Shown: positions 1 to 8,077, counted from the first letter of the stretch. The stretch: 51,995 nucleotides of DNA from JAZDRH01 sp047470865 (GCF_047470865.1 NZ_JAZDRH010000022.1:1-51995); one strand, 5' to 3'. Notes: generated by a model not told the origin, from the letters alone. Numbers and translations are program-made.

Positions 1-133
1 ATTTTGAGCGCCACTTGTAGAACGAAGCTGAGCTAATACCATGCTCACGGCATAGCTCAGGGACTGGAACTCCAGCCTCATTTTGTTTGAGAATTGCCAT
101 AATCTGGCTCTCAGTGAATTTTGATTTACGCAT
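1..133 (-). CDS. IS3-family transposase OrfA, N-terminal part
   Basis: Partial gene running off the left edge. The 44 visible residues begin MRKSKFTESQIMAILK and continue to a REHGIS..SFYKW motif, the helix-turn-helix of IS3-family (IS407/IS51-like) OrfA proteins, which binds the terminal inverted repeats. The ATG at 133-131 is preceded by AAGGAG at good spacing. OrfB, which carries the DDE catalytic domain, would lie outside the window, so whether the element is intact cannot be judged. Family assignment is confident; the subgroup is not. Confidence 0.8.
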   Translation of the reverse strand, partial: MRKSKFTESQIMAILKQNEAGVPVPELCREHGISSASFYKWRSK

Positions 134-210
134 AGAAAACTCCTTGAGTTTATATTAATGAAATTTTCTACAAATAGCCTCCGTGGTTTTGAGGGGGGAT
201 TACAGGGGCA
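1..210 (-). mobile_element. Partial IS3-family insertion sequence (one end only)
   Basis: This is the 5' end of an insertion sequence read leftwards, cut by the window edge. It contains the start of an OrfA-type transposase and about 77 bases of leader. On the minus strand the element would begin TGCCCCTGTAATCC at position 210; a TG...CA terminus is typical of IS3-family elements. Position 210 is also where an unrelated open frame (an outer-membrane protein tail) resumes on the plus strand, which supports it as the insertion junction. The exact end is inferred because the other inverted repeat and the target duplication are outside the window. Confidence 0.7.
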
Positions 211-318
211 CATGCGCAAGTAAATGATAGGCATCATCTATTCTTTGAGCTAAATAATAATATTGGCAAAAGATTTGATAAATATGACGCTAACATAGGC
301 TACCGTTTTACATTTTAA
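211..318 (+). pseudogene. 3' remnant of an outer-membrane beta-barrel protein gene
   Basis: From the insertion-sequence edge an open frame of 35 codons runs to a TAA at 316-318. Its product ends NIGYRFTF, with alternating hydrophobic and aromatic residues and a terminal Phe. That pattern is the C-terminal beta-strand signature recognised by the BAM complex in outer-membrane barrels such as porins and autotransporters. A terminator-like inverted repeat follows directly at 331-395, as expected for the end of a real gene. The upstream part has been displaced by the insertion sequence. Which barrel family it was cannot be told from 35 residues. Confidence 0.55.
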
Positions 319-330
319 TGATTGTTTTTA

Positions 331-395
331 AGCTCAAACATAGCCAGTTATTTACTTTCTAAGGATAGGGGTAGGTTGTGTTTGAGCTTTTTTTC
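331..395 (+). terminator. Terminator-like inverted repeat after the truncated outer-membrane gene
   Basis: A perfect 10-base inverted repeat (AGCTCAAACA at 331-340 and TGTTTGAGCT at 379-388) is followed by a run of seven T (388-394). The loop of 38 bases is unusually long for an intrinsic terminator. It lies just after the TAA of the outer-membrane remnant and just before the promoter of the exporter gene, which fits a terminator for the former. Confidence 0.5.
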
Positions 396-402
396 AATCT
401 AA

Positions 403-430
403 TTGACTACCTTACGGTAGGTAGTTTAAG
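403..430 (+). promoter_or_regulatory. Putative promoter with TetR-type operator for the MFS exporter
   Basis: TTGACT (403-408) and TTTAAG (425-430), separated by 16 bases, resemble a sigma-70 promoter. The spacer holds a near-palindrome CTACC-TTAC-GGTAG (407-420), a typical size and place for a TetR-family operator that blocks RNA polymerase. The TetR gene lies downstream in the same transcription unit (1746-2321), so autoregulation is likely. This is inferred from pattern only. Confidence 0.45.
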
Positions 431-492
431 CTATGTTTACCCACTCGCGTTTCTGCAGCTGGTATTAAGTATTAATCACTTAGAGTATTACC

Positions 493-1740
493 ATGAAACA
501 GACATCCATAGGACTAAAACTAGCAGCCTCACTGGCTTTGATTACTATTCTAGGCCCTTCTGCTATTGATATGTATTTGCCTTCCATGCCTGATATGGCT
601 AAAGATTTGCATACTTCGTATGGCAACATCCAAGTGTCGTTGACGGTTTTCTTAATGGCCTTAGGCGCTGGGCAATTAGTATTTGGCCCTTTAATTGATG
701 CTTATGGACGGCGCCTTCCACTACTAATAGGTCTCGTAGTTTTTGCTGCTGCCTCCGTTGGTGCCGCTTTTTCAAGCTCAATTGAGTGGTTATTGATTGT
801 GCGCTTTATTCAAGGCATGGCAGCTGCATTAACCTTAGTTGTGGCTATGAGCACAGTCCGGGATGTTGCAGAAGGCAATGCAGCTGCACAGCTATTTGCT
901 TTATTAATGACAATTGAAGCCTTGGCACCTGTGTTGGCTCCGGCTGTAGGTGGATACTTAGATGCACATTTTGGCTGGCAATCTGTACTTTATGTATTGG
1001 CCATTTTAGCGCTTTGTGCCTTTGTCAATGCAATGTTTAATTTGCCTGAATCCTTGCCTGTAGAGAAGCGTATTTCACTAAAATTTGGCGAAGTGATACG
1101 TACTTATGCACGCATTGCAAGTTGTCCTTCCTTCTTAATGCCAGCGCTTGCCTTGTCAGCAGTATTCTTCTTTTTATTTGGTTATATTGGTGGTGCTGCT
1201 TATGTTTATCAAACGCATTTTAATTTAGAAGCGGATACCTTTGGTTTTGTTTTTGGAGGTACTGGTATTGCTGTATTATTAGGGGCTTTGGTAAGTAGCA
1301 AATGGGTGCCATCAATGGGGGTATTGCGCTTAGCTAACCGAGGCGTGTTACTCATTGTACTTGGAGCACTGATTGCTGCATTAGCTACATATTTTGGCTG
1401 GGGCTTATCTATAATTGTGGTAGGTATGTTTGTTGCATTATTTGGTTTAGGTATTGCTGAGTCTACTCTTATGTCGATGGCAATGGCATCGCAACAACAG
1501 GCTTTAGGTTCGACAGCTGCTTTATTGGGGGCGTTTCAGTTGGTTATTTCTTCAATGGCAACGCCTATTGCCGGTACATTGGCAGAGCTAAGTGCGTTAC
1601 ACTGGTGTGCATTCTTATTTTTCTTTAGCGTGTTTGTATTGCTTTTGACGGTGTTTACAGTGCGTCAAGCGCATAAACAAGAGGTATTACAGCAGAAGTC
1701 AGCACAAGCAAAACTGCAGGCTACAGCTGTTCAAGGATAA
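493..1740 (+). CDS. Bcr/CflA-family multidrug efflux transporter (MFS)
   Basis: A 415-residue inner-membrane protein of the major facilitator superfamily with about twelve hydrophobic segments. The N-terminal motif ILGPSAIDMYLPSMP and the loop-2/3 motif GPLIDAYGRR are those of the Bcr/CflA drug:proton antiporter group, as is the IVRFIQGMAAA segment after it. Length fits the family (about 390-410). It probably exports a small toxic compound using the proton gradient; the substrate cannot be read from sequence. The TetR-family gene begins 5 bases after its stop, so the two are co-transcribed, and a palindrome in its promoter suggests repression relieved by the transported compound. The ribosome binding site is weak (only TAGAG upstream of ATG). 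The C-terminal tail is Gln/Lys/Ala-rich. Confidence 0.85.
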   Translation: MKQTSIGLKLAASLALITILGPSAIDMYLPSMPDMAKDLHTSYGNIQVSLTVFLMALGAGQLVFGPLIDAYGRRLPLLIGLVVFAAASVGAAFSSSIEWLLIVRFIQGMAAALTLVVAMSTVRDVAEGNAAAQLFALLMTIEALAPVLAPAVGGYLDAHFGWQSVLYVLAILALCAFVNAMFNLPESLPVEKRISLKFGEVIRTYARIASCPSFLMPALALSAVFFFLFGYIGGAAYVYQTHFNLEADTFGFVFGGTGIAVLLGALVSSKWVPSMGVLRLANRGVLLIVLGALIAALATYFGWGLSIIVVGMFVALFGLGIAESTLMSMAMASQQQALGSTAALLGAFQLVISSMATPIAGTLAELSALHWCAFLFFFSVFVLLLTVFTVRQAHKQEVLQQKSAQAKLQATAVQG

Positions 1741-1745
1741 TATAT

Positions 1746-2321
1746 ATGAGTAATCGTTCACCTTCGGTTGAGCGTATTTGTGCAGCGGCTGTTATACATT
1801 TTGCTGAGCGCGGCTATGATGCCGCCTCACTCAATGATATTGCAGTAGCAGTGGGCATTCGTAAAGCTTCATTATATGCGCACTTTGTTAACAAAGATGC
1901 ACTTTTTATGGAAGTATTTAATGAGGCTTTGCAACTAGAGCGGAACTATATGAGCCAATGCTTTGCTGATGAACCTTCTGACGCTCAAGCTGGCTCATAT
2001 TATTGTGCAAGTTTAGCGCAGCGTTATCAAACATCTGAGTATTTACGTTTGTTGTTGCGTACAGCGTATTTTCCACCTACAGGGTTACAGCCTGCTATTT
2101 CTTTAGGTTTTGAAGCTTATTTAGAGGAGCTACAAAGCTTTTTTATACGGAAACTACCGAAAAAACAACAGAACTGGTTAAGTGAAGCTTATCTTGCAAT
2201 GGTTGATAGCCTGCATATTGAACTGATCTATGCAGGCGGTAAAAGCTTTGAAAAACGCTTAAAAGCTATGCAAAAGTTGCTTAGTCAAGCTTTAGCTAGT
2301 CAGGCCGTTATAGCCATTTAG
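1746..2321 (+). CDS. TetR/AcrR-family transcriptional regulator
   Basis: 191 residues. The N-terminal part (about 5-55) carries the TetR helix-turn-helix, with the features FAERGYDAASLNDIA and GIRKASLYAHFVNKDALF, and binds DNA as a dimer. The remaining helical part would bind the inducer and is not conserved enough to name a ligand. It follows the Bcr/CflA exporter by 5 bases with AAGGA ahead of ATG, so it is very probably the local repressor of the exporter and itself, acting at the palindrome at 407-420. Its stop overlaps the convergent gene on the minus strand by a few bases, with no terminator between them. Confidence 0.85.
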   Translation: MSNRSPSVERICAAAVIHFAERGYDAASLNDIAVAVGIRKASLYAHFVNKDALFMEVFNEALQLERNYMSQCFADEPSDAQAGSYYCASLAQRYQTSEYLRLLLRTAYFPPTGLQPAISLGFEAYLEELQSFFIRKLPKKQQNWLSEAYLAMVDSLHIELIYAGGKSFEKRLKAMQKLLSQALASQAVIAI

Positions 2322-3103
2322 TTCTGTGCGTGGGCTTTAGCGAAAATAATATCCAACTGTGTTAATTGCTGTGAAAAATCACTCTCTGGCTGTAATTTTT
2401 GGGTGCCTAGGTAGGCTTGGCGTAGTGATGAGAGAATAACTTGGTCAGTGTCGCCAAACTCAAATTCGTTTTCGTCAAAATATGCCAAATAATTTTCTAT
2501 TTCTTCTTCAAAATCATTAATAACAGCTTGATAGCAGTTCAATGCTGCATCTGGTTTACCATCAGCAATATATAAACCTGCAGTTGCAATCATATCGGGT
2601 CCTACTTCTTGCTTGTAATGTCCCATAATTGCCAAGGTTACACGGGTTTTATGAAACTGTACGAGTAGCTGCTCGTGCGCGCTTTCGTGTTTTTCTAAAT
2701 AATCCAATAGAAAATTTAGCATGGTGCGTAACTGAGCACCGTTCATCCATGTAGCACCACTGATAGGATTCAGAGGGTAGTTATTTGAGTCCTTTTGAAT
2801 TTTCTTAGCAACGTCAGCAGCATTTTCTAGCAAGTAATCTAATAATTGATCCGCAAAGTCAGTTAGTGGCTGTGTATCGCAATTCTCAAGAAATAACCTA
2901 ATTAAGTTACAGTAAATAGGTGAGAAATCATCCGTGGCGTAATCATATTGAGCTAATGGTTCTAAGCTTTGTGATTTCGCGACTTGATGAATAATCAGCA
3001 AATTTTGAGATTCTTCTGCTTCATGAGCAGCCTGCAATGCGCGCTCGAAATCGCCTTGCTCAAGGTTGTCCCAGAACTGTTGTTCTGCAGATAATTCGTT
3101 CAT
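2318..3103 (-). CDS. Uncharacterised soluble helical protein
   Basis: About 261 residues with no signal peptide or membrane segment. I chose the ATG at 3103 (product begins MNELSAEQQFW) because it has AAAGGA at good spacing and does not overlap the upstream gene; a start at 3145 is possible but would overlap that gene by 20 bases. The protein is acidic and helical. Segments such as GDFERALQAAHEAEE and GKPDAALNCYQAVIND look like TPR-style helix pairs, suggesting a protein-binding scaffold, but no family is recognised. It is 22 bases downstream of an exported cysteine-containing protein and probably co-transcribed with it. Function unknown. Confidence 0.7.
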   Translation of the reverse strand: MNELSAEQQFWDNLEQGDFERALQAAHEAEESQNLLIIHQVAKSQSLEPLAQYDYATDDFSPIYCNLIRLFLENCDTQPLTDFADQLLDYLLENAADVAKKIQKDSNNYPLNPISGATWMNGAQLRTMLNFLLDYLEKHESAHEQLLVQFHKTRVTLAIMGHYKQEVGPDMIATAGLYIADGKPDAALNCYQAVINDFEEEIENYLAYFDENEFEFGDTDQVILSSLRQAYLGTQKLQPESDFSQQLTQLDIIFAKAHAQN

Positions 3104-3125
3104 AAGCGTCCTTTTGCTGAGTAGG

Positions 3126-3797
3126 TTATTGACAGCTTGATTCATTTCTTAAGTCGTAGCCGATGGTCACAGCAGTGACCTGCACGGGATTAAAAAATTG
3201 TTGGGCTTGCGTATCGTATTTATGATTGCAGTTGAATTGAGTATCCATTACCCAATCTTCACCTTCATGTTGCTCCATTAGTGCTTGCCATTTATCCGCG
3301 GCCTCTAACGCCGGAGTGGCGACTTGTACCACTTCTAACATAACTTCACGTAACTCAAATGCTCTAGGGCCTTGCCAGTAAGCATAAATATAAGGATCTG
3401 CAGCATTGCCGCAGCCACTTAAACAATCAGCGGTGAAACTTAAATCACTAAAGCTGTTGGCAAAATTACCGATAGTAAGCGGCTGTTTGGTGTCAGGAGC
3501 AAAGCTGGCAAGGGCATCTGAAAAGTCAGGCTGGCATTGTTCTGTTAACTCAATACGAATTTTGTTAATAGTATGCGCTTGGGGTGCAGTAACTTGAATA
3601 TGGCAGCCATCCACAACATAGTTATAGGTCCAGTCATATGATTTACGGGCTACGCCTGCAATGGACTCAAAATAACGTAAATCGCTACCGAGCATATCGT
3701 ATTCAATTAATTGTTGGACTTTATCACTGGCAGCCTGTGCGCTCAAGACAAAAAAGAGGCTCAAACTGGCCGCAGTAGCTCGGCTAAATAACGGCAT
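3126..3797 (-). CDS. Uncharacterised exported protein
   Basis: 223 residues with a clear Sec signal peptide (about 1-22, ending SAQA|AS), so the mature protein is periplasmic or outer-membrane associated. The mature part has several cysteines (in DGCHIQ, EQCQPD, DCLSGCG, FNCNH and SSCQ), suggesting disulfides. No family is recognised. GGGAG upstream of the ATG is a good ribosome binding site. It is the first gene of a two-gene unit with the soluble helical protein at 2318-3103. The 150-base gap up to the divergent hydrolase gene at 3948 must hold both promoters; I see no clear operator there. Confidence 0.7.
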   Translation of the reverse strand: MPLFSRATAASLSLFFVLSAQAASDKVQQLIEYDMLGSDLRYFESIAGVARKSYDWTYNYVVDGCHIQVTAPQAHTINKIRIELTEQCQPDFSDALASFAPDTKQPLTIGNFANSFSDLSFTADCLSGCGNAADPYIYAYWQGPRAFELREVMLEVVQVATPALEAADKWQALMEQHEGEDWVMDTQFNCNHKYDTQAQQFFNPVQVTAVTIGYDLRNESSCQ

Positions 3798-3947
3798 AAA
3801 ATACTCCCAAAAGAAGATTACTGATTTTAGGCAGAAGATACACGAAAAACATAAAGTACGGAGTAAGTTAATTTATTTATGCAGTGATACTGTTGTATGG
3901 TGTGAAGGTCAAAGCACATTGATTACTCTATTTGGTCGTTATCATTT

Positions 3948-4946
3948 ATGTTTTATAAAAATCCATATTTTGATCCAAACAAAGCCCACCATACACCAAC
4001 AGGCTTTCGTAACTTAGAAAATGACCGAATTCTGCAAACGGATGTGCAGCGTTGGCAGTGGAATCGTAAACTAAAGCGCTTACCTTTACCGCCTAAAATG
4101 GGTTATGACGCCTTTGCTAAACTGTGGGTGGAAACGCCTGACTTTGCAGGAGAGGATGATCGTGTTTGGTGGTTAGGTCATGCTAGCTTTTATTTTCGTT
4201 TAAATGGAAAGTATTTTTTAACTGATCCTACGTTTTCTCCTCGTGCTTCGCCATTTAGTTTTATGGGGCCGCCACGACGTGTTGCTTCTCCTGCCTTGGT
4301 AAAAGATTTGCCAGCTTTAGATGTGCTGCTTATTTCGCATAATCATTATGATCATTTAGATAGCCAAACGCTTAGACATATCAAGCAGTACTTCCCTCAG
4401 GTCACTATTATTGTGCCTTTAGGATTGAAAAGCTGGTTTACTGCCCGTGGCTTTGTCCATGTGTTTGAGTACGACTGGCACGATAAACATAGTGCATATG
4501 GAGTAAATATTTACCCAACACCTGCTCGACATTGGAGTATTCGTTCAGGTTTTGATCGTAACCAGTCACTCTGGTGTGGCTTTCTGATTGAATATGGTGA
4601 TTGGCGCTTTTACTTTTCAGGCGATAGTGGGTTTAGTGATGAACTGCATAAGGTTCGTCAGCGTTACGGTGAAATTAGTATGGCAGGTTTGCCCATTGGT
4701 TCTTATGCGCCCAAGTGGTTTATGTATAAGCAACATATGGACCCAGATGATGCAGTCAAACTCTTTATGCAGCTTGGCCAACCCTTGACCATTGCCATGC
4801 ATTGGGGCGTTTTTGAATTGGCAGATGAATCCATTGACGAGCCGCCTGAACATTTAATGCAATCATTAAAAGCGCAAGGCTTAGGTAAGGATAAGTTTAT
4901 TTTAATTAAGCAAGGTGCGAGCCTGCCGATTACTCGTACTACATAG
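3948..4946 (+). CDS. MBL-fold metallo-hydrolase (NAPE-PLD/UlaG-like)
   Basis: 332 residues. The metallo-beta-lactamase metal motif HNHYDH is at 131-136 (H131, H133, D135, H136); further ligands are likely in ARHWS, FSGDSG and AMHWG. The N-terminal NPYFDPNKAHHTPTGFRN stretch is typical of the bacterial group related to N-acyl-phosphatidylethanolamine phospholipase D and UlaG. It should bind two metal ions and hydrolyse a phosphodiester or lactone; the substrate is unknown. No signal peptide, so cytosolic or membrane-peripheral. No strong ribosome binding site precedes the ATG. It stands alone between genes on the other strand. Confidence 0.82.
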   Translation: MFYKNPYFDPNKAHHTPTGFRNLENDRILQTDVQRWQWNRKLKRLPLPPKMGYDAFAKLWVETPDFAGEDDRVWWLGHASFYFRLNGKYFLTDPTFSPRASPFSFMGPPRRVASPALVKDLPALDVLLISHNHYDHLDSQTLRHIKQYFPQVTIIVPLGLKSWFTARGFVHVFEYDWHDKHSAYGVNIYPTPARHWSIRSGFDRNQSLWCGFLIEYGDWRFYFSGDSGFSDELHKVRQRYGEISMAGLPIGSYAPKWFMYKQHMDPDDAVKLFMQLGQPLTIAMHWGVFELADESIDEPPEHLMQSLKAQGLGKDKFILIKQGASLPITRTT

Positions 4947-5023
4947 CGTAAAAATTAGCGTATAGACTAGGATGCTAATCATTAAAAGTAGAGGTTAAGG
5001 CTTGGTTACTCAATACAGTGAAA

Positions 5024-5053
5024 ACCTGCTCTACTCCTATTGATAGAGCAGGT
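5024..5053 (-). terminator. Rho-independent terminator after the M20 peptidase gene at 5065
   Basis: A perfect stem of ACCTGCTCTA (5024-5033) with TAGAGCAGGT (5044-5053), loop of 10. Read on the minus strand it is followed by TTTTCA. It lies 12 bases beyond the stop of the carboxypeptidase gene that ends at 5065. Confidence 0.7.
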
Positions 5054-5064
5054 AGTGCTTGTTA

Positions 5065-6351
5065 TTAAGGCACCTTATTATGAGCAATGTCCATAATCAT
5101 ACGAACATTTAAGTAAAGGCTAGGTGTAATACTGTCAATTAACACATATTCAGCGCTATTTGAATGGGCGCCAAAACCATTGATGCCAAAGCCCTCAATA
5201 ACAACGCCACGTGTTTCTAAGCCGGCAAAAGCTGCATCTGTGCCGCCACCAATAGCTTTTTCTTGAATAATAAGTGGCCGATTTAGCTCGTTTTTATAAA
5301 TACTCTGCGCGTGATTGGCCATACGTATAGCGGCATCTGTTGCTTCAAAAGGTGGGCGCCGCACTTCAAAGGTTAAATCCACTTTAGTGTCTGTGAGTAG
5401 ACGTTGTTGAACCTTATTTTGCATTGTGCTTTGCAGTGCTTTGAAATCTTCTGTACGAAGGGCGCGTGCATCGCCTTGGGCGCTAGCTTGTGCGGGGATC
5501 ACGTTACGGTTAGTACCTGCTTGAGCAACCGTCCAATTAAGTTTGACTCCTTGTTCTGGTTGCGATAGATCTTTCATTTGCAGAATTTGATGCGCCAGTT
5601 CATATAGCGCATTGATGCCATCTTCTGGTTTGGCCCCAGCATGGGAGGCTTTGCCTTGCACCTTGAGATAGGCAGCGCCTATACCGCTAGTGGCCAGCAG
5701 TAAACTGGCATCGCCCACCATACCGCCTTCAAAAGAGAATACCGCATCCTGATCTTTGGCTAGGCGTGTGAGTAGGTTGCGCGAAGCAGGCGAGCTAATT
5801 TCTTCATCGCCATTAATTAAAATGGTGAGTTTGCCATAGTCTTCAAATTTGAGTTTTTGCAGTAGTGCAACTGTGTGAATAATAGAGGCAACTCCTTGCT
5901 TGTTATCCGCGATGCCAAGCCCATAGGCATGGTTGCCTTCCACTTTAAATGGTTGGTCTTTGAGCATACCTGGTAAGTACACAGTGTCCATGTGTGCGAT
6001 CAGCATGATGTTGCGCGTGCCTTTACCATGAAGCTCAGCTTGCACCATTGGGCCTAACTTCTCCGGTGTATCAGCAAGGCGGACAGTATCTTTCTCGGTA
6101 GGTTGAATAATGGTGACTGTTGCACCCAGTTCACTTAATTGTTTAGCAATATATTGAGCAATAGCTTGTAAACCTTCTGGGTCTTTACTGCCGGACTCAT
6201 AATGCACAAGCGCTTTTAATGTGTTTAATAATGGCTCTTGCTCTTGTGTGGCAAGTTGATGCACTGTGGTTTGTGGGCTAGCCCATAAGCTGGTGGAGGC
6301 GAAAAGGGTCACTGCTAAGCTCAGTGGGAGTAAGCGTTGTTTAATCATCAT
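5065..6351 (-). CDS. Secreted M20-family metallopeptidase (glutamate carboxypeptidase type), copy 1
   Basis: 428 residues with a signal peptide (about 1-25, SLWA|SP), so probably periplasmic. The M20 di-zinc site is visible: H120 in AHMDTV, bridging D149 in GIADNKQG, the general base pair E183-E184 in GDEEISS, E208 in SFEGG, and a C-terminal His in GAHSNSAEYV. This pattern and length fit the carboxypeptidase G2-like M20A group, which removes C-terminal glutamate or similar residues from peptides or folates. The lid/dimerisation domain lies roughly at 230-340. It is closely similar to the next gene (6578-7858), clearly a tandem duplicate. AGGAAG precedes the start. Exact substrate unknown. Confidence 0.85.
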   Translation of the reverse strand: MMIKQRLLPLSLAVTLFASTSLWASPQTTVHQLATQEQEPLLNTLKALVHYESGSKDPEGLQAIAQYIAKQLSELGATVTIIQPTEKDTVRLADTPEKLGPMVQAELHGKGTRNIMLIAHMDTVYLPGMLKDQPFKVEGNHAYGLGIADNKQGVASIIHTVALLQKLKFEDYGKLTILINGDEEISSPASRNLLTRLAKDQDAVFSFEGGMVGDASLLLATSGIGAAYLKVQGKASHAGAKPEDGINALYELAHQILQMKDLSQPEQGVKLNWTVAQAGTNRNVIPAQASAQGDARALRTEDFKALQSTMQNKVQQRLLTDTKVDLTFEVRRPPFEATDAAIRMANHAQSIYKNELNRPLIIQEKAIGGGTDAAFAGLETRGVVIEGFGINGFGAHSNSAEYVLIDSITPSLYLNVRMIMDIAHNKVP

Positions 6352-6470
6352 AGGTTGCAGTCTTCCTTTATCGTTTATTTTTTTAAATATTATTTAATGG
6401 AGTAAGGCAACTTATCGAATAAAAAAACTAAAAACGATTAGCCATTTAGCTAGCTAAAAGCAAACGAAAA

Positions 6471-6502
6471 GGCCTGAGCCGATACTCTATCGAACTCAGG
6501 CC
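6471..6502 (-). terminator. Rho-independent terminator between the two M20 genes
   Basis: GGCCTGAG (6471-6478) pairs with CTCAGGCC (6495-6502), and CGATA pairs with TATCG inside it. On the minus strand the hairpin is followed by a T-rich run (TTTTCGTTTGCTTTT). It ends transcription of the 6578-7858 gene, so copy 1 downstream probably has its own promoter in the AT-rich 6352-6470 interval. Confidence 0.75.
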
Positions 6503-6577
6503 GTAAGCGTCTGATGATTAAACTGCTTAATAAGTGCGAGGCAGTTCAAAATATCAGGCTTGTTGACAGCACTAAAC

Positions 6578-7858
6578 TTATTTGTTTAGTTCGCCTTCTG
6601 AGGCAGCCATAATCAAGCGGGTAGCTAAGTAAAGGCGTGGAGTAATGGTGTCCAGTTGGACATATTCAGCATCATTGGAGTGTGCGCCATAGCCACTTAG
6701 ACCTAAGCCTTCAATTACCGCACCGCGTGATTTTAGCGCAGCAAAGGCTGCGTCTGTACCGCCACCTGTGGCGACTTCCATCACTTTCATATCAAGATCT
6801 AATTCGTTTTTGTAAATGCCTTGCGCTAGTTTACCTAATGCAATTGATTTCTCAGTAGCTTCTAATGGCGGACGGCGGACTTCAAATTTAAGTTCTACTT
6901 TGCTGTCTTTTAGCAGCGGCTTGGCGATTTTTTCACGCATGGCTTTTTCAAGTGCTACAAAGTCTTCTACACGTAATGCACGGGCATCGGCTTGGGCAAC
7001 GGCTTGAGCTGGAATGACATTGCGATTAGTGCCAGCTTGAGCAACTGTCCAGTTAAGCTTTAAGCCCTGTTCAGGTTTTGAAAGGTCTTTCATTTGTAGT
7101 AACTGGTGCGCCAGTTCATAGAGTGCATTGACGCCATCTTCAGGCTTTGCACCCGCATGCGAAGCTTTACCTTGTACGCTTAGATAGGCTGCGCCAATAC
7201 CGCTGGTAGCCAAGCGTAAACTGCCATCGGTGCCGCCGCCTTCAAATGACAGTACTATATCTTGGTCTGCACCCAACTCAGTGATGGTATTACGGGCCGC
7301 AGGTGAGCTGATTTCTTCATCGCTATTGATTAGCACGTCAATGCTGCCGTAATTATCATAGCCTAGTTTTTGTAGCAGACTTAGCGTGTGAATAATAGTT
7401 GCAACACCTTGCTTGTCATCAGAAATACCTAAGCCATAAGCGCGATCGCCTTCAATACGAAAAGGCTGGTCTTTAATCATGCCCTTTAGATAAACGGTGT
7501 CCATATGGGCGATTAGCATAATTTTGCTAGTGCCTTTGCCTTTGAGCTGGGCATGCACAATAGGTCCTAGTTTCTCTGGCGTATCGTCTAAGCGGTAGAT
7601 ATCCGTTGGGCGTAAGATTTCAACTTTAGCACCAAGCTGTTTGAACTTATCAGCTACAAGATTAGCAATTTGATCTAAGCCTTCTAAGTCTTTACTACCT
7701 GATTCTATATGTACTAATTCTTTGAGCGTGGCTAAGAAGGCCTCATTTTCTTGTTTAGCTGCTTCAAAAGGTGCTTGTTGAGGTGCTGCCCAAGCAGCAC
7801 TGGATACAGCAACTGCAATAGCAAGAGAAAGAGGGCGTAGCAGTGATTTTATTAGCAT
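6578..7858 (-). CDS. Secreted M20-family metallopeptidase (glutamate carboxypeptidase type), copy 2
   Basis: 426 residues from the ATG at 7858, chosen because AGGA lies just upstream and the product then begins with a proper signal peptide (about 1-24, AAWA|AP); a longer reading to 7915 adds a non-conserved leader. All M20 metal-site motifs of copy 1 are kept: AHMDTV, GISDDKQG, SDEEISS, SFEGG, and GAHSNDAEYV near the end. It is likely a periplasmic carboxypeptidase cleaving glutamate-like C-termini. It differs from copy 1 at scattered positions in the lid and substrate pocket regions, so the pair may have diverged in specificity. A terminator separates the two, implying independent expression. 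Confidence 0.85.
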   Translation of the reverse strand: MLIKSLLRPLSLAIAVAVSSAAWAAPQQAPFEAAKQENEAFLATLKELVHIESGSKDLEGLDQIANLVADKFKQLGAKVEILRPTDIYRLDDTPEKLGPIVHAQLKGKGTSKIMLIAHMDTVYLKGMIKDQPFRIEGDRAYGLGISDDKQGVATIIHTLSLLQKLGYDNYGSIDVLINSDEEISSPAARNTITELGADQDIVLSFEGGGTDGSLRLATSGIGAAYLSVQGKASHAGAKPEDGVNALYELAHQLLQMKDLSKPEQGLKLNWTVAQAGTNRNVIPAQAVAQADARALRVEDFVALEKAMREKIAKPLLKDSKVELKFEVRRPPLEATEKSIALGKLAQGIYKNELDLDMKVMEVATGGGTDAAFAALKSRGAVIEGLGLSGYGAHSNDAEYVQLDTITPRLYLATRLIMAASEGELNK

Positions 7859-8051
7859 AGATATCAGTCCTATTTGTTTAACGCTATGGTTTATATATGT
7901 TTTTATTCGAGCCAAAAACTAGACAATAGATTCTTATTATTGACCAGTTGTTAAACTAGCGGTTTTATTTCGGAGAGTTAACTTGTTTTAGCAGAAATAG
8001 TTTTATTTTTGTTAGATTTGATTCCTATAGCACCAGTGAAGCAGAGGTTTA

Positions 8052-8077
8052 AGCAGCTTAGTATTGGCCAAGCTGCT
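8052..8077 (-). terminator. Possible terminator hairpin after the cold-shock/RNase gene
   Basis: AGCAGCTT (8052-8059) and AAGCTGCT (8070-8077) form an 8-base stem 10 bases beyond the gene's stop. The minus-strand continuation TTAAACC lacks a real U-run, so it may be a transcript-end stem rather than an efficient terminator. Confidence 0.4.

Noticed and set aside
378..569. Short open frame overlapping the exporter start
   Set aside because: It covers the promoter and operator and runs out of frame into the exporter gene; no ribosome binding site.
6578..7915. Longer start for the second M20 peptidase
   Set aside because: The extra 19 residues would mask the signal peptide and are not shared with the paralogue; the ATG at 7858 has a ribosome binding site.
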